Assembly (NCBI GenBank): GCA_948439925.1
Contig: CAOJNR010000062.1
Span: 1 to 5,955, forward strand
Source: an uncultured Clostridia bacterium
Lineage (GTDB): Bacteria > Bacillota > Clostridia > Christensenellales > UBA1242
DNA: 5,955 nt
Direction: 5' to 3'
Shown here: piece by piece, positions 5,599 to 5,955 of the stretch
Layout of the letters: each line of letters begins with the position of its first letter
How positions within the stretch are numbered: the stretch's first letter is position 1
Position numbers and translations under genes: made by a program
Notes under the pieces: model-generated
Told to the model about the DNA's origin: nothing
What the model saw: the letters and a program-made list of their open reading frames with translations, nothing else
Databases searched by the model: none

Positions 5599-5955
5599 GA
5601 TTAACAAAACTTGTAGGAGAACGCATAAAAGAAGTTCCAGCCGATGCGCAAGTCAAAAGCCAAATCCTTTTAATTAGGGCAGGTTATATCAAACAAGTAA
5701 GCAATGGAATTTACACGCTTTTGCCACCAGCTCAAAGAGTCAGCAAAAAGATTCAAGAGATTATTCGTGAGGAAATGGATGCTCTTGACGGACAGGAGGT
5801 GCTTTTCCCTGTTGTAATGCCAAAAGAAATGTGGGAAAAGAGTGGTCGATATTATTCTATCGGCGAAGAAATGGTTAGGTTCAAAGATAGGGCAGGACGC
5901 GACATGCTTCTTGGAATGACTCATGAAGAAGCGTCAGTATCAACCTGTCAAAATA
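5595..5955 (+). CDS. proS: Prolyl-tRNA synthetase, N-terminal part (runs off window)
   Basis: 120 complete codons are present and the gene continues beyond the window. It is a bacterial-type class II prolyl-tRNA synthetase, which joins proline to tRNA-Pro in the cytoplasm. Family marks are the N-terminal VPADAQVKSQILLIRAGYI and GIYTLLPP, the motif 1 region IIREEMDALDGQEVLFPVVM with the invariant-type Pro76, EMWEKSGR, and the substrate-binding MTHEEASV (108-115). E. coli has PTHEE where this has MTHEE. Whether the editing (INS) domain is present cannot be judged because that part is missing. The ATG overlaps the xseA TGA (ATGA), with AAGGAGG at 5584-5590 inside the xseA 3' end, so it is probably co-transcribed with and coupled to xseA. 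Confidence 0.96.
   Translation, partial: MRLTKLVGERIKEVPADAQVKSQILLIRAGYIKQVSNGIYTLLPPAQRVSKKIQEIIREEMDALDGQEVLFPVVMPKEMWEKSGRYYSIGEEMVRFKDRAGRDMLLGMTHEEASVSTCQN

Noticed and set aside
5670..5924. 84-codon - strand frame opposite proS
   Set aside because: It is fully antisense to clear prolyl-tRNA synthetase sequence and has no recognisable domain.
1..5955. Mobile element, CRISPR array, tRNA or an undescribed defence or secretion system
   Set aside because: No transposase, integrase, regularly spaced repeat, tRNA-like fold or unexplained gene cluster is visible; every gene belongs to a known family in a familiar context.

Overview
The window is a stretch of chromosome from a low-GC, spore-forming Firmicute, most likely of the class Clostridia. 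Sampled lines run at roughly 38-40% G+C, and ribosome binding sites are strong AGGAGG type. The first 3.6 kb is the spoIIIA sporulation operon from the last codons of spoIIIAB through spoIIIAC, AD, AE, AF, AG and AH. Only endospore formers carry this set, so the organism should sporulate or descend recently from one that does. I cannot name a genus. All real genes are on the + strand, and there is no sign of mobile DNA, CRISPR, tRNA or rRNA.

Layout: 1-72 is the spoIIIAB end; 85-279 spoIIIAC; 280-461 is an unusual 182-bp non-coding gap with an imperfect hairpin and short repeats; 462-3618 is spoIIIAD to spoIIIAH, tightly packed with overlaps or gaps of 12 bp or less. A good SigA-type promoter with an extended -10 (3619-3648) sits directly after spoIIIAH. 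It starts a second, housekeeping transcription unit: an Asp23/YqhY-family gene (3669-4043), nusB (4040-4420), xseA (4417-5598) and the first 120 codons of proS (5595 to the window end). Each of the three junctions in that unit is a 4-bp ATGA stop/start overlap.

How the genes work together: SpoIIIAA (an ATPase, upstream of the window) and SpoIIIAB-AH form the mother-cell side of the channel or 'feeding tube' that joins mother cell and engulfed forespore. AC, AD and AE are polytopic membrane proteins. AF, AG and AH are membrane-anchored proteins with ring-building-motif domains in the intermembrane space; AH pairs with forespore SpoIIQ. The downstream unit serves transcription antitermination (NusB), DNA repair (exonuclease VII large subunit) and proline charging of tRNA (ProRS).

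I see no undescribed system here. The points worth a second look are the gap inside the spoIIIA operon, a hairpin that merges with the -35 box at the spoIIIAH/asp23 boundary, and the presence of proS where xseB would normally follow xseA.
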